Below, piece by piece: positions 11,191 to 20,600 of a stretch of DNA of 64,000 nucleotides. Position 1 is the stretch's first letter; each line of letters begins with the position of its first letter. The translations under genes and the position numbers were made by a program. The stretch is from Akkermansia muciniphila. GTDB lineage: Bacteria > Verrucomicrobiota > Verrucomicrobiia > Verrucomicrobiales > Akkermansiaceae. The notes beneath the pieces were generated by a model. That model made no database searches. It was not told the DNA's origin and saw only the letters and a program-made list of their open reading frames with translations. Location: the NCBI GenBank assembly GCA_945879075.1, contig CAMCUY010000006.1, forward strand, positions 1-64,000, read 5' to 3'.

Positions 11191-11232
11191 TTTACGCGGG
11201 AGGTGAAAGCCTCCCTAACCCACCCCTAAAAA

Positions 11233-11270
11233 ACCAAAAACCCCGGCCATCAGGCCGGGGTTTTCTTTTT
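11233..11270. terminator. Bidirectional hairpin terminator after HU
   Basis: A perfect 8-bp stem CCCCGGCC / GGCCGGGG with an ATCA loop (11241-11260) is preceded by an A tract and followed by TTTTCTTTTT. It sits between the convergent HU and TM2 genes and could terminate both. Confidence 0.92.
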
Positions 11271-11293
11271 GAAGCGATCCGGCGTCTGAATTT

Positions 11294-11557
11294 TCAGAAC
11301 CAACCCTTCTTGTTCGTGATGTAAGTCGCCACGAATTCCGCGTCGCTCTTGGTCAGGTAAATGATGCCTTCAATCAAGCCCACGATGCCGAATAAGCCGC
11401 AGGTTACCAGGCTGACGATGAGTTGGATCACTCCTTCCTTGGTGTATCCGAGGACGAATTTATGGGCTCCGGTCCATCCGAGGAGGATTCCGAGCAAGCC
11501 AGCGAGCAGTTTTTTTTCGGCGCCAGCAGGCGCGGGTGTTGCAGGTTCTGTGGACAT
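11294..11557 (-). CDS. TM2-domain membrane protein
   Basis: This 87-residue protein has a short proline/alanine-rich N-terminus, then two membrane helices (about residues 17-35 and 43-68) in the TM2 arrangement. The motif between them, GWTGAHKFVLGYTKEGVIQL, matches the TM2 pattern GxxGxHxFYLG. The function of small bacterial TM2 proteins is not established. It is convergent with HU across the shared terminator and only 50 bp from the divergent gene at 11608. Confidence 0.85.
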   Translation of the reverse strand: MSTEPATPAPAGAEKKLLAGLLGILLGWTGAHKFVLGYTKEGVIQLIVSLVTCGLFGIVGLIEGIIYLTKSDAEFVATYITNKKGWF

Positions 11558-11607
11558 AGTGCTTTCGATCTACTAAGCCCTGCCCGACCAAGCAAGCCTC
11601 AAGAGCC

Positions 11608-12285
11608 ATGAAACCAAGAATCACTCTCGCAGAAACCCAACTTCCCGACGGGAACATCCTCTCGCTCCAGGAGCACGACGGACGCAAGTCCCTCCTCGTT
11701 CACGGCCAACAAATCTGCGGCCCCGCCACCCGCGCGGCCGAGGAGGAGCTCGCCCGGCTCGCCTGCGCGCCGTTCCGGCCCGCCCGCCAGCCGCAAATCT
11801 GGTTCGCCGGTCTTGGGCTCGGCCACAGCATCGCCGCCGTGGCGAAAGAGCTCCCGCAAAAGCGCGCCAGCTTTTTCGTCGCCGAGCCGCTTGCCGCCAT
11901 CCCCGACTGGCACCGCGCCCACATCCCCGACAGCCCGTTACTGACTGACCGCCGCATCGCGCTGGAAAACGATTGCGGCCCGCAGGCGCTCATGCGCCAC
12001 GCCGGACTACTCCACGCCATCCTCGTCCACCTCGACGCCTCCCCCACCGGCCCGCGCAACCGCAGCTGGGTGGACGAACGGCGCTGGGTTTCCGCCGCCT
12101 ACGAGGCGCTCCAACAAGGAGGCCTGCTTGCCATCGCCGGCTCGCGTCACGTCGCCAACCTCACCCGCCGCCTCCAAGGCTCGGGTTTCGAAGTGGCGGA
12201 ATTCACGGTTCCATCCTCCCCCAACGCGAAGCGCCCCCGTTTCCTCCCCATCTGGCTCGCCCGCAAAGGCAAAGCCGCTGATTGA
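11608..12285 (+). CDS. SAM-dependent methyltransferase-like (spermidine-synthase-like fold) protein
   Basis: This 225-residue protein has a short beta-hairpin-like N-terminus (LPDGNILSLQEHDGRKSLLV), then a glycine-rich nucleotide motif IWFAGLGLGHSIAAVAK at about residues 66-82. The acidic residue after strand 2 is in FFVAEPLAAIPDW. This order resembles spermidine synthase-like methyltransferases, which occur in this phylum as proteins of unknown substrate. The catalytic Asp region of true spermidine synthases is not clearly present, so polyamine synthesis should not be assumed. It lies 36 bp upstream of the adaptor-like gene on the same strand. Confidence 0.6.
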   Translation: MKPRITLAETQLPDGNILSLQEHDGRKSLLVHGQQICGPATRAAEEELARLACAPFRPARQPQIWFAGLGLGHSIAAVAKELPQKRASFFVAEPLAAIPDWHRAHIPDSPLLTDRRIALENDCGPQALMRHAGLLHAILVHLDASPTGPRNRSWVDERRWVSAAYEALQQGGLLAIAGSRHVANLTRRLQGSGFEVAEFTVPSSPNAKRPRFLPIWLARKGKAAD

Positions 12286-12321
12286 TCTTTCGCCGGGCGC
12301 GTGCTTGAGTGCGCCGCACCC

Positions 12322-13722
12322 ATGGCCCGCCTCACCCCTTTTCACATCCTTCCCGCATTGATCGCAGCTGCCTCTCACGCCGGTGAAGTCACCATTGAGC
12401 CGCGGCCTTTTTCCGTCGAAAAATCGTTCAACACCACCGCCCTGCCGACTGGCGATTGCGTGCTTTTGAAACTTGATCCCAAAGTCTGGAAGGATTTCAC
12501 AGTCACTCAGGTCACCCCCCACGGCTCCAAAGTGGCCAAAGGCGACGTGTTAGTCCGTTTCGATTCCGAGGCAATCGACAAAAAACTCGAAGACTCCCGC
12601 CGCGCGCTTGAAGCCGGCACGCTCGCCCTCGCGCAGGCCGGGCAGGACTTCGCAATGCTGCAGGAAACCTCGCCTAACAAGCTGGATTCCGTCCGCCGCG
12701 CCGCCGACATCGCCAAGGAGGAAAACACCTATTTCACCCAAGTCCGCCGCAAGGCAGCCGAAGACAACGCCGCCCAAGCGCTCAGGCGCAGCGACCAGAT
12801 CCTTTCTAACCAGCGTGAGGAACTCAAGCAGCTCGCCAAAATGTATGAGGCGGACGACATCACGGAAAACACCGAGGAAATCATCCTCGTCCGCCAGCAG
12901 GACGCCGTCGCCGCCGCCGAGTTCGCCCAGCGCATGGAAGGCCTCGACCACAAGCGCACCCTCGAAATCACCCTTCCCCGCGAGGCCAAGGCCCTCGCCG
13001 ACACCGAGCGCGATACCGCCATCGCCCTCAAAAAAGCCGAGGCCGACATCCCTCGCTCCATCGAGCTGAAAAAACTCGAGCTCGAATCCCTCAAAACCGC
13101 CAACCAGCGCGCCAAACAGGACCTCGTCGACCTCGAAGCCGACCGCACCCGCTTCGAATTCAAAGCCCCCGCCGACGGCTGGTTCTATCACGGCCCCATC
13201 GAAAACGGCCGCTGGACCACCGGCAAGATCGTCGAGACCCTCGTCCCCCACGGCCACCCGCCCGCCCACGCCGCGTTCGCCACCTTCGTTCCCGGAGCCG
13301 CCAAACTGGCCCTCGTTTCATTCCTCGATGAAGCGACCGCCCGCTCGCTCAAGCCCGAACTCACCGGTGCCGCCACCCTGCCCGGCCGCGAGGATGTGGA
13401 AATCCCCGTCAAGCTCCTCAAGCTCGCCGCCACCCCCTGCCCCGACGGCACTTACCGCGCGGATTTCTCCGCCACCTGGCCGAAGGAACCCGTCCCCGCC
13501 GCCGGCGCGACCGCCCAGGTCCGCCTCATTTCCTATCAGCAAGCGGCCGCCATCGCCATTCCCACCAAGGCGCTCAACTTCACGGCCGGCGGCTGGACGG
13601 TCGAAGTCAAACTCGCCGACGGCAAGACTGAGCGTCGACCCGTCAAGCGCGGCCGGGTGTCCAAGGATGACACCGAGATTCTCTCCGGCCTCGAAGCCGG
13701 CCAAGTCGTCGTCGTGCCGTGA
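12322..13722 (+). CDS. Periplasmic membrane-fusion/HlyD-type adaptor-like protein, no transporter partner nearby
   Basis: This 466-residue protein starts at 12322 with a signal peptide (LTPFHILPALIAAASHA). A lipoyl-like half-motif (VTPHGSKVAKGDVLVRFDSEAI) at about residues 60-82 is followed by an unusually long alpha-helical coiled-coil region (about 85-275). The second lipoyl half lies around FKAPADGWFYHGPI, and beta-barrel and membrane-proximal segments end in GLEAGQVVVVP. This is the layout of adaptor proteins of tripartite efflux or ABC export systems. No inner-membrane pump or outer-membrane channel gene is adjacent, which is unusual. An upstream in-frame GTG at 12301 is a less likely start. 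Confidence 0.7.
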   Translation: MARLTPFHILPALIAAASHAGEVTIEPRPFSVEKSFNTTALPTGDCVLLKLDPKVWKDFTVTQVTPHGSKVAKGDVLVRFDSEAIDKKLEDSRRALEAGTLALAQAGQDFAMLQETSPNKLDSVRRAADIAKEENTYFTQVRRKAAEDNAAQALRRSDQILSNQREELKQLAKMYEADDITENTEEIILVRQQDAVAAAEFAQRMEGLDHKRTLEITLPREAKALADTERDTAIALKKAEADIPRSIELKKLELESLKTANQRAKQDLVDLEADRTRFEFKAPADGWFYHGPIENGRWTTGKIVETLVPHGHPPAHAAFATFVPGAAKLALVSFLDEATARSLKPELTGAATLPGREDVEIPVKLLKLAATPCPDGTYRADFSATWPKEPVPAAGATAQVRLISYQQAAAIAIPTKALNFTAGGWTVEVKLADGKTERRPVKRGRVSKDDTEILSGLEAGQVVVVP

Positions 13723-13742
13723 GCACCTGAATCACCTGCCCG

Positions 13743-14135
13743 TCAGCCCACCACTTCCACCCGCAAATCAGGGATGGCCGAAAAGTGCCGGAGATTCCGG
13801 GTGATCAAAGGTTTGCCAAGTGCCACGCAAACCGCCGCGATCCAGAGATCATTCTGACCGATCTCGCGATAGCCCGGCGCGTCCTGAATCGCGGCACAAA
13901 TTCGCCCGTAAACCGGAATTACCGGTTCCGGGTCGAGGATTGGCACACCCACCGCAAGAAACCCCCGGACCAGCGCCGGATCATGTGCCGCCCGCGTCGC
14001 GCCATGCCAGAATTCACCCAAAACCACCCACGGCAGACCGAGCGACTTCGCCGCGTGAGCGGAGGCGTAGGCCACCGCCCACGGCTGCCGCCGCCAGAGA
14101 CCAATCAGGAACGAGGCGTCGGCAATCAAGTCCAC
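13743..14135 (-). CDS. vapC: PIN-domain ribonuclease toxin (VapC-like)
   Basis: This 130-residue PIN domain has the four acidic positions expected of a metal-dependent RNase: Asp6 in MDLIADAS, Glu41 in LGEFWHG, Asp in GQNDLWIAA and the late TRNLRHF segment. VapC toxins cleave tRNA or rRNA when freed from their antitoxin. The start is a GTG at 14135 that overlaps the end of the antitoxin gene by 10 nt, which indicates translational coupling. The RNA target is unknown. Confidence 0.85.
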   Translation of the reverse strand: MDLIADASFLIGLWRRQPWAVAYASAHAAKSLGLPWVVLGEFWHGATRAAHDPALVRGFLAVGVPILDPEPVIPVYGRICAAIQDAPGYREIGQNDLWIAAVCVALGKPLITRNLRHFSAIPDLRVEVVG

Positions 14136-14356
14136 GCATCCTCCTTGGCAGAAGACCGCCCTTCGATCGCTTGCTCCATCAAATCATTCCCAGCCAGAGC
14201 CTGCGTTTGGTTTACCTCAGCAAACCCCAGAAAAGCCCCCAAGCTGCCGGGTTCTGGAATCACCCGTTTGACCACGCTCGAAAACGATTCCCCCCGGCCC
14301 TTTTTCCAAGCCTTCAGACGTTCGTAAGCGATATCGTCAAGAGTGATTGTTTTCAT
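14126..14356 (-). CDS. vapB: VapB-type antitoxin
   Basis: This protein of 76 residues starts at an ATG at 14356 (MKTITLDDIAYERLKAWKKG). The N-terminal strand followed by two helices with GESFSSVVKRVIPE fits a ribbon-helix-helix DNA-binding antitoxin of the kind paired with PIN toxins. The C-terminal half (NDLMEQAIEGRS) would wrap the toxin. It is the first gene of the two-gene operon, and its promoter region carries palindromic sites. A GTG at 14371 in the same frame lies within the palindrome and is less likely to be the start. Confidence 0.82.
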   Translation of the reverse strand: MKTITLDDIAYERLKAWKKGRGESFSSVVKRVIPEPGSLGAFLGFAEVNQTQALAGNDLMEQAIEGRSSAKEDAWT

Positions 14357-14400
14357 GTTTCGTGTATACACGACTGCTTACACGAAATCAATATAAAATC
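14357..14400 (-). promoter_or_regulatory. Promoter/operator of the toxin-antitoxin pair
   Basis: A perfect 14-bp palindrome TCGTGTATACACGA (14360-14373) lies immediately upstream of the antitoxin ATG. A further half-site TTCGTGTAA occurs on the minus strand at about 14379-14387, and an AT-rich TATATT lies near 14392-14397. Autoregulation by the antitoxin-toxin complex on such sites is the family norm; the assignment here is inferred. Confidence 0.6.
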
Positions 14401-14497
14401 TCCCCGGATTTCTTCGCTTGTGTCTTGCCTCCCGAAGTCTTGAATTTCGCTCTAGACGTCCCTCAAGCTTTCCCCAGCCAATCCAAGCCCCTTGCCG

Positions 14498-15697
14498 ATG
14501 CCCCTTCATTTTTCGTTCCCTTGGCATCACGGTATTCCCATCCTGGCTTCGCTGATTCTCACCCTCACCGCATCGTCGGCAGTCGCGGACGAGCCGCCTC
14601 CCAGAATCTCCCGTGAAACCCTCGACGCCTCCATCCGCCGCGGCGTCGATTTCCTGATCACCCACCAGAATTCTAACGGCTCTTGGGGTAGCGCCGCCCG
14701 CACCAAGAACATCAACATTTACGCACCCCTCCCGGGTGCCCACCACGCCTACCGCGCGGGAGCCTCTGGCCTCGCGCTGTCCGGCCTCATCGATGCCGCC
14801 GACCCGAGCCCCGAGGTCGAGGCCGCCATCGCCAAAGCCGCCGCCTGGACCGCCGCCGAACTGCCGAAACTCCGCCGCGCCGACCAAACGACCACCTACA
14901 ATATCTGGGGCCACGCCTACGGACTGCGCGCCATTTCCCGCCTTCACGCCCGCGAGAAAGATCCCGCGAAAAAGGCCGAATGGGCCGCCCTCGCCCAAGG
15001 CCAGATCGATCTCGCCAACCGCTACGCCGATATCAGCGGCGGCTGGGGCTACCTTGACGTCTTCGACAACCTAACCACCCAAAAACCTTCCGGCATCCCC
15101 ACCTCCTTCACCACCGCCACATTGCTTCTCGCCATGGACCAAGCCCGCCTCGCGATGGGAGTCAAACTCGATGAGAACCTCGTCCGCAAAGCCATCGCCG
15201 GCATCAACCATCAGCGCACGCCGGACTTCTCCTACACCTACTCGTTCAACCACCGGATGCGCCCGCGGAGCGACATCAACCGCCCCGCCGGCTCGCTCGC
15301 CCGCTCCCAAGCATGCAACGCCGCCCTCCGCATCCACGGGGAAAAAGCCGTCACCGACGAAGTCCTCACCACTTGGGCCGATCGATTCCTCGCCCGCGAA
15401 GGCTTCCTCAGCAACGTCCGTAAACGCCCGGTCCCGCATGAAGGCGCGTTCAAGATCGCCGGTTATTTCTACTACTACGGCATCTATTATTTCACCGAGT
15501 CCGTGAAACTCCTGCCCAAGGAAGCCCACGCCGCCTACGCCAAGCGCCTCGCCGCGATTCTGTTGGAACGCCAGGAAAAGGACGGTTCGTGGTGGGACTA
15601 TCCGCTCTACGACTACCACCAAGCCTACGGCACCGGCTACTCGCTTATGGCCCTCACCTGGTGCCGGGACACTCTGGCAGATCGGCCTTTCAACTGA
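14498..15697 (+). CDS. Secreted alpha/alpha-toroid (terpene-cyclase/prenyltransferase-like repeat) protein
   Basis: This protein of 399 residues starts at 14498 and has a signal peptide ending near SSAVADEPP. The mature part opens with an ILKGVDFLLSHQN-like repeat (SIRRGVDFLITHQNSNGSWG), and similar repeat starts recur (YADISGGWGYLDVF; LERQEKDGSWWDYPLYDYH). This resembles the helical toroid of squalene-cyclase and pectate-lyase-like proteins of planctomycetes and verrucomicrobia. No DXDD catalytic motif of a terpene cyclase was seen, so a catalytic role should not be assigned. It is convergent with cinA, overlapping by 8 bp. Confidence 0.65.
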   Translation: MPLHFSFPWHHGIPILASLILTLTASSAVADEPPPRISRETLDASIRRGVDFLITHQNSNGSWGSAARTKNINIYAPLPGAHHAYRAGASGLALSGLIDAADPSPEVEAAIAKAAAWTAAELPKLRRADQTTTYNIWGHAYGLRAISRLHAREKDPAKKAEWAALAQGQIDLANRYADISGGWGYLDVFDNLTTQKPSGIPTSFTTATLLLAMDQARLAMGVKLDENLVRKAIAGINHQRTPDFSYTYSFNHRMRPRSDINRPAGSLARSQACNAALRIHGEKAVTDEVLTTWADRFLAREGFLSNVRKRPVPHEGAFKIAGYFYYYGIYYFTESVKLLPKEAHAAYAKRLAAILLERQEKDGSWWDYPLYDYHQAYGTGYSLMALTWCRDTLADRPFN

Positions 15698-16949
15698 GCC
15701 CCGTCTTCAGCCGCCGCCTCACGGCCTCCAGCGCCGCCTGGCTGACCGCAAGTTTGAAATCCTTGCGATTGCGCGGATGAAACACGCTGAAAGCCTCCGT
15801 CGGAGCGCCCCGCACCGCCACCGCGATCCACGCCGTGCCCACCGGTTTCTCCTCCGAGCCACCGCCAGGACCGGCGATGCCGGTGACAGACACCGCGATG
15901 TCCGACCCACTCTTCTCAAGAGCCCCCTCCGCCATCGCACGGGCGACAATCCCGCTAACCGCGCCATGCGTTTCGATGTCCCGCGCGGAAACTCCGAGCA
16001 TCCCGGTCTTCGCCGCGTTCGCGTAGGTCACGAATCCGTGGGTGAAAACCCCGCTCGCGCCCGGCACGTTGGTGATCCGGTTGGCAATGAGCCCGCCCGT
16101 GCAACTCTCGGCGGTGGCGAAGCTCATCCCGCGCGCCTTGAGCAAGCGGACGACGGTTGCTTCCAATGAACTTTCATCATCACTGATCAGATAGGAGCCG
16201 AATCGTTCAAGCGCGATCTCGCGCCCCTCCTCCAACGCCGCCTCATCGCCTATCAGGCGCAAGTCCACCTCGCCGATGTGCGCACAGTAGCCGTATTCCA
16301 AACCGGTAACCTCCGCCAGCCGCGCGTCGATGCCTTGGTGGAAATCGCTCTCGCCAATTCCGGTGAATTTCAAAACCAGCGCCTGATGCAGCTGCTCCAC
16401 CCCCGCCAGGGCGCGCAACCGCGGCACAACCTCGGCGTGATACATCGGATAAAGTTCGCGCGGCGGTCCCGGCAGCAGAAACACCGCGCAATTCGACCGC
16501 CCGTTGAGGCGCGGCGGCACGTAGATTCCCGGTGCCGTGCCGTTCGCATTCGGTAGAATATCCGCGCCCACCGGACAAAGCGCCTGCTTGAGATTCGCAT
16601 CCACCATCGGCTTGCCGCGCAGGGCGAAAAAGCCTTCCAGCGAGCGCAACGCCGCCTCATCCGTGATCAACTCCAGCCTCAGCACCTCGGCCGTGATTTC
16701 GCGGGTGAGGTCGTCGCTCGTCGGCCCCAGCCCGCCCGTCACAATCACCGCGTCCGCGCGGCCGAGCGCTTCCTGCAACACGTCGCGGATCGCATCACCG
16801 TCCGGCACCGTCGTCTGGCGGGCGATCCGCAGGCCGAGTTTGAATAACTCGCGGCCGAACCACGCGCCGTGGGTGTTGAGCGTGTTTCCCAGCAGGAGTT
16901 CGGTTCCGGTGTTGATGACTTCGATTTTCACGTCGCGAATCTGCGGCAT
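15690..16949 (-). CDS. cinA: CinA-family protein / nicotinamide-nucleotide amidohydrolase
   Basis: This 419-residue two-domain protein has an N-terminal MoCF-like domain (about residues 1-175) with NTGTELLLGNTLNTHG and VIVTGGLGPTSDDLT, associated with ADP-ribose/CoA pyrophosphatase activity. The C-terminal PncC domain (about 255-415) has AESCTGGLIANRITNVPGAS and VSVTGIAGPGGG and deamidates nicotinamide mononucleotide in the NAD salvage cycle. Length and motifs match full-length CinA (about 415). The next gene upstream (DedA-like, 28 bp away) is on the same strand. Confidence 0.92.
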   Translation of the reverse strand: MPQIRDVKIEVINTGTELLLGNTLNTHGAWFGRELFKLGLRIARQTTVPDGDAIRDVLQEALGRADAVIVTGGLGPTSDDLTREITAEVLRLELITDEAALRSLEGFFALRGKPMVDANLKQALCPVGADILPNANGTAPGIYVPPRLNGRSNCAVFLLPGPPRELYPMYHAEVVPRLRALAGVEQLHQALVLKFTGIGESDFHQGIDARLAEVTGLEYGYCAHIGEVDLRLIGDEAALEEGREIALERFGSYLISDDESSLEATVVRLLKARGMSFATAESCTGGLIANRITNVPGASGVFTHGFVTYANAAKTGMLGVSARDIETHGAVSGIVARAMAEGALEKSGSDIAVSVTGIAGPGGGSEEKPVGTAWIAVAVRGAPTEAFSVFHPRNRKDFKLAVSQAALEAVRRRLKTGLS

Positions 16950-16976
16950 CCCGGCGGCGACTCAAGGCCGGATATT

Positions 16977-17597
16977 TCAACGCGCGATCCTGCCGGCCGC
17001 CAGCCAGAGCAACGCCGGCGCCAGCAAGCTCAACCCGAACGCCCAACCCGGCGCCTCGTGCCCCGCCCGGCCGATCGCCGCGAACAGAAATCCCATCGGC
17101 GCGCTACCACAAGCCAAGGCCACCGTGAATTTTCGAAACGGCATCCGCACCAGTCCCGCCGTGCAGGAAATCACCTCCGGCAGAATCGGCAAAGCCCGCG
17201 ACAAAGCCACCACCCAGCCGCCGCCGTTGGCGAACAGCCGCCTGCCCCTATCATAATCGCGCTCACCCAGCCATCGCCGCGCGAACCGCTCGCCGCAAAG
17301 CCAGCCCAAGCCGTAGCCCGCCATCCCGGCTGACATCAATCCCGCCGCCGCCACCAAGCCCCCGACAAAAATCCCGTAAATATAACCCAGCGCCGAAATC
17401 ACCACCGTGCCGGGAACCGGCAACGCCAAGTCCGCCACTAACAAGGCGATTCCCGCCACCCAGGCCCACGGCCCGGCGCTGTTCAGCCACTCCACGCTTC
17501 CCGCGAGAGTGAACCGCTCGTCCCAGCCCGCCCCCCAGGCCGCCCACGTCCCGAGCAAGAGAATGGCGAGTCCCAAAAACCAAAGCAGCAGCCTCAT
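16977..17597 (-). CDS. DedA/TVP38-type (VTT domain) membrane protein
   Basis: This 206-residue inner-membrane protein has a hydrophobic N-terminal helix and a VTT core (about residues 60-180) with the pattern LPVPGTVVISALGYIYGIFVGG and a second half FANGGGWVVALSRALPILPE containing the typical Arg and Pro. DedA-family proteins are undecaprenyl-phosphate or phospholipid flippases/scramblases; the exact substrate is open. It sits between metH (11 bp) and cinA on the same strand. Confidence 0.8.
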   Translation of the reverse strand: MRLLLWFLGLAILLLGTWAAWGAGWDERFTLAGSVEWLNSAGPWAWVAGIALLVADLALPVPGTVVISALGYIYGIFVGGLVAAAGLMSAGMAGYGLGWLCGERFARRWLGERDYDRGRRLFANGGGWVVALSRALPILPEVISCTAGLVRMPFRKFTVALACGSAPMGFLFAAIGRAGHEAPGWAFGLSLLAPALLWLAAGRIAR

Positions 17598-17608
17598 CGT
17601 CGGTTAGT

Positions 17609-20600
17609 TCAAGCGTATCCCAGCCACGGTCCCAGCCATTTCTCGGCCTCCTGCAAGCTGATCCCCTTGCGCCGGGCGTAATCATCGACCTGGTCCTTCT
17701 GCAGCTCGGAAATGGCGAAGTAATGGCTCTCCGGATGCGAGAAGTAGAGCCCGCAAACCGCCGCGCCCGGATGCATCGCGCAGCTTTCCGTCAAGGTCAC
17801 GCCGGTCTCCGCCGAAGCACCTAGCAATTCGAACAGCGGCGGCTTCTCGGTGTGGTCAGGCTGCGCGGGATAACCCGGCGCAGGACGGATGCCCTGATAG
17901 TTTTCATGGATCAACTGGTCGTGCGTGAGCTCGTCCTCGGTTTCATACCCCCACTCGACACGCGCCTTGTGATGGAGAAATTCCGCGAACGCCTCGGCGA
18001 ATCGGTCGGCGATGGCCTTGACCATGATCGAGCCGTAAGGATCGATCTGCTTGTCCAGTTCGTCCGCGAATTCGTGCGCGCCGTGGATGCCCACCACGAA
18101 GCCGCCGACATAATCGGGCGTAGCGGCGATCACCGGTCGCCGCGAGCCAGGATCCCCCAAAAACTCCCAATCCACCAGCCCCGCCGCTTTCGGGTTCCCC
18201 AGAATATAGCTCCGCTGATTCCAATAATCATCCGCATCCCGGACAATGTGATCATAAGACTCTTTCTGCCAAAGCGAGCCCTCGCGGCCCAACAGAATAT
18301 TGATTTCCTTGGCCGAAGCCGACTTTATTCCCTGCAAAATCTTCGACAGCGAATAACTCTCCCTGGGCTTGATCAGGAAATGCACGTGATTCGGCATTAC
18401 ACACCATGGCCCCAGGTCATAATGCTCACCGTCGAAATGAAACAACGTGTTTTTAACAATATCCGCAATCTCGGGTCGCTTCATCCAACATTCACCATGC
18501 CCGGCGTGAAGCGCGGTTTCCATCCGCTCGTTGTAAAGGCCTTCGAGTTCGTTTTTGAGTTGAGCTGAAAGAGCTGCGTTTCCCGCGTCTTCGGCTTGCT
18601 TGTGTTTGAGAAGGATTTCCTGCTTTTCCTGCTGATACTCGGTAAGGACGGATTGCGGGAGTGAATCAGCGAGCCGGAAGGTGATGGCATAGGTGGCTCC
18701 GTCCTGGTGCCAGTGAGGAAGATAGCCTTTGTCGCTGCGGGCGATGGATTTTCCGGGGTTTAGGAATGACGGGGCCATTCGCGGCGACCGGTGATCGCCG
18801 CTACATGGCGCCACCCAGTCGGCCAGTGCGACGTTCGGTTTTCCCGAGTCCTTCTTGAGCTGCTGGCGGAGACTGTGGAAACGCATGCGCTCGGTCGTCC
18901 GGGTTTCGTCGCTCCAGACGATGACGTCGTCACCTTCAGCATTTGCAGGGAAGAATCCGTAGATGCCTTCCGCCCGGAAGCGGTCCTCGGCGATGATCCG
19001 GTCCACCCAGCCCATCGCATCCTGATAGAGCTTACCGGCCTCAGCCGCGCCCTCGGCGTTTTTTGTTTTGAGAACCTTTTTTTCCCGGTCCCACACGCCG
19101 CGCAGTTCCCAGGCGTGGAAGAACGGCGTCCAGTCGATGAACTTGGCGAGCTCTCGCAGTGAAGGGCTTTTGATCGTCCGTGTGCCAGTGAAGGACGGCA
19201 CCGGTGGAGTGTAGTTCAACCAGTCGAACTTCGGCCCTGCAGCGCGCGCCTCAGCGAGTGTAAGGGTTTCTTTTTTCGGTCCGCCGAGGAAATTGTCGCG
19301 GAGCTTCTGCTGCTTCTCACGATTTTCCTGGGCGAAGGCATTGCGTTGGTCTTTCGAGAGCAGCGAGGTGGTCACCGGCACCGAACGCGAGGCGTCGAGC
19401 ACGTGAACCACCGGCCCGGAATAATGCTGCGCGATCTTGATTGCGGTGTGCGCGGCGGAGGTCGTCGCGCCACCGATGAGCAACGGCACCTTAAATCCAA
19501 GCCGCTCCATTTCCTTGGCGACATGCACCATTTCATCGAGCGACGGCGTGATCAGGCCGGATAGACCGATGACATCCGCCTCGAGCTCCTTGGCTTTGGC
19601 GAGAATCTTGTCACAAGAGACCATCACGCCCATGTCGGTGACTTCGAAGCCGTTGCAGGAAAGCACCACGCCGACGATGTTCTTGCCAATGTCGTGCACG
19701 TCGCCCTTGACCGTGGCGATGAGGAAACGGCCCGCCGAGCGGCCGCGTTCGGCGAGTTTGAGCGCCTCCTCATCCGTGAGCGCCGGGTTCTCCAACTTGA
19801 TGGCAGCGATGTCTCCCGCGAGAAATTCCGCCTTGTCCGCTTCCATGTAGGGGAACAACCACGCGACCGCCTTCTTCATCACCCGCGCGGATTTCACCAC
19901 CTGCGGCAGGAACATTTTCCCGGCTCCGAACAAGTCGCCGACCACGCCCATGCCATCCATCAGCGGGCCTTCGATCACCTTGAGCGGACGCACGTATTTC
20001 AATCGCGCTTCCTCGGTATCCTCGTCGATGTATTTGTCGATGCCGCGAAGCAGCGCGTGTTCAAGCCGCTTTTCCACCGGCTCATCGCGCCAGGACAGGT
20101 CTTCTTCGATCTTCTTGCCACCGACGTTTTTATAACTCTCCGCAAGTTCGAGAAGCCGCTCGGTGGAATCCTGGCGGCGGTTCAAGAGCACGTCCTCAAC
20201 GCATTCCAACAGGTCTTTCGGAATCTCGTCGTAAAGCTCAAGCATGCCGGCGTTGACAATTCCCATGTCCATCCCCGCCAGACCGGCGTGATAAAGGAAT
20301 GCGGAGTGCATCGCCTCGCGAACCTTGTTGTTGCCGCGGAAAGAGAAGGAAATGTTCGACACGCCGCCGGAAACCTTGGCACCGGTCAGGTTTTCCTTGA
20401 TCCAGCGGGTCGCGTTGATGAAGTCGAGCGCGTAGTTGTTATGCTCCTCGATGCCGGTGGCCACGGTCAGGATGTTGGGGTCGAAGATGATGTCATCGGG
20501 ATTGAATCCCACTTCATCCACGAGAATCCGATAGGCGCGCTCGCAAATGCGGATCTTCTCTTCATAGGTGGCCGCCTGGCCCTTCTCGTCGAAGGCCATG

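Larger units (their letters stand above)
18120..18804 (-). mobile_element. REP-associated tyrosine transposase (RAYT/Y1_Tnp) element inserted in-frame inside metH
   Basis: Between the two inverted REP-like repeats lies an open frame for a Y1-type HUH transposase domain of about 220 residues, from an ATG at 18778, in the same orientation and frame as metH and with no stop codon of its own. The HUH motif is PNHVHFL (His888 and His890 of the fused protein). The nucleophile is probably Tyr948 in [13 protein letters not shown]. Other family blocks are visible: [20 protein letters not shown], the ECWMKR segment and [15 protein letters not shown]. The central part looks more AT-rich than flanking metH. 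RAYTs act on REP single-stranded hairpins and are usually free-standing genes. All catalytic residues look intact. Confidence 0.9.

Noticed and set aside
14498-15697. Assignment as a squalene/terpene cyclase
   Set aside because: Only the toroid repeat pattern is seen; the DXDD catalytic motif is absent and the protein is secreted.
17852-18568. 238-codon plus-strand frame antisense to the RAYT part of metH
   Set aside because: The minus strand carries the HUH transposase motifs; the plus frame has no recognisable features.
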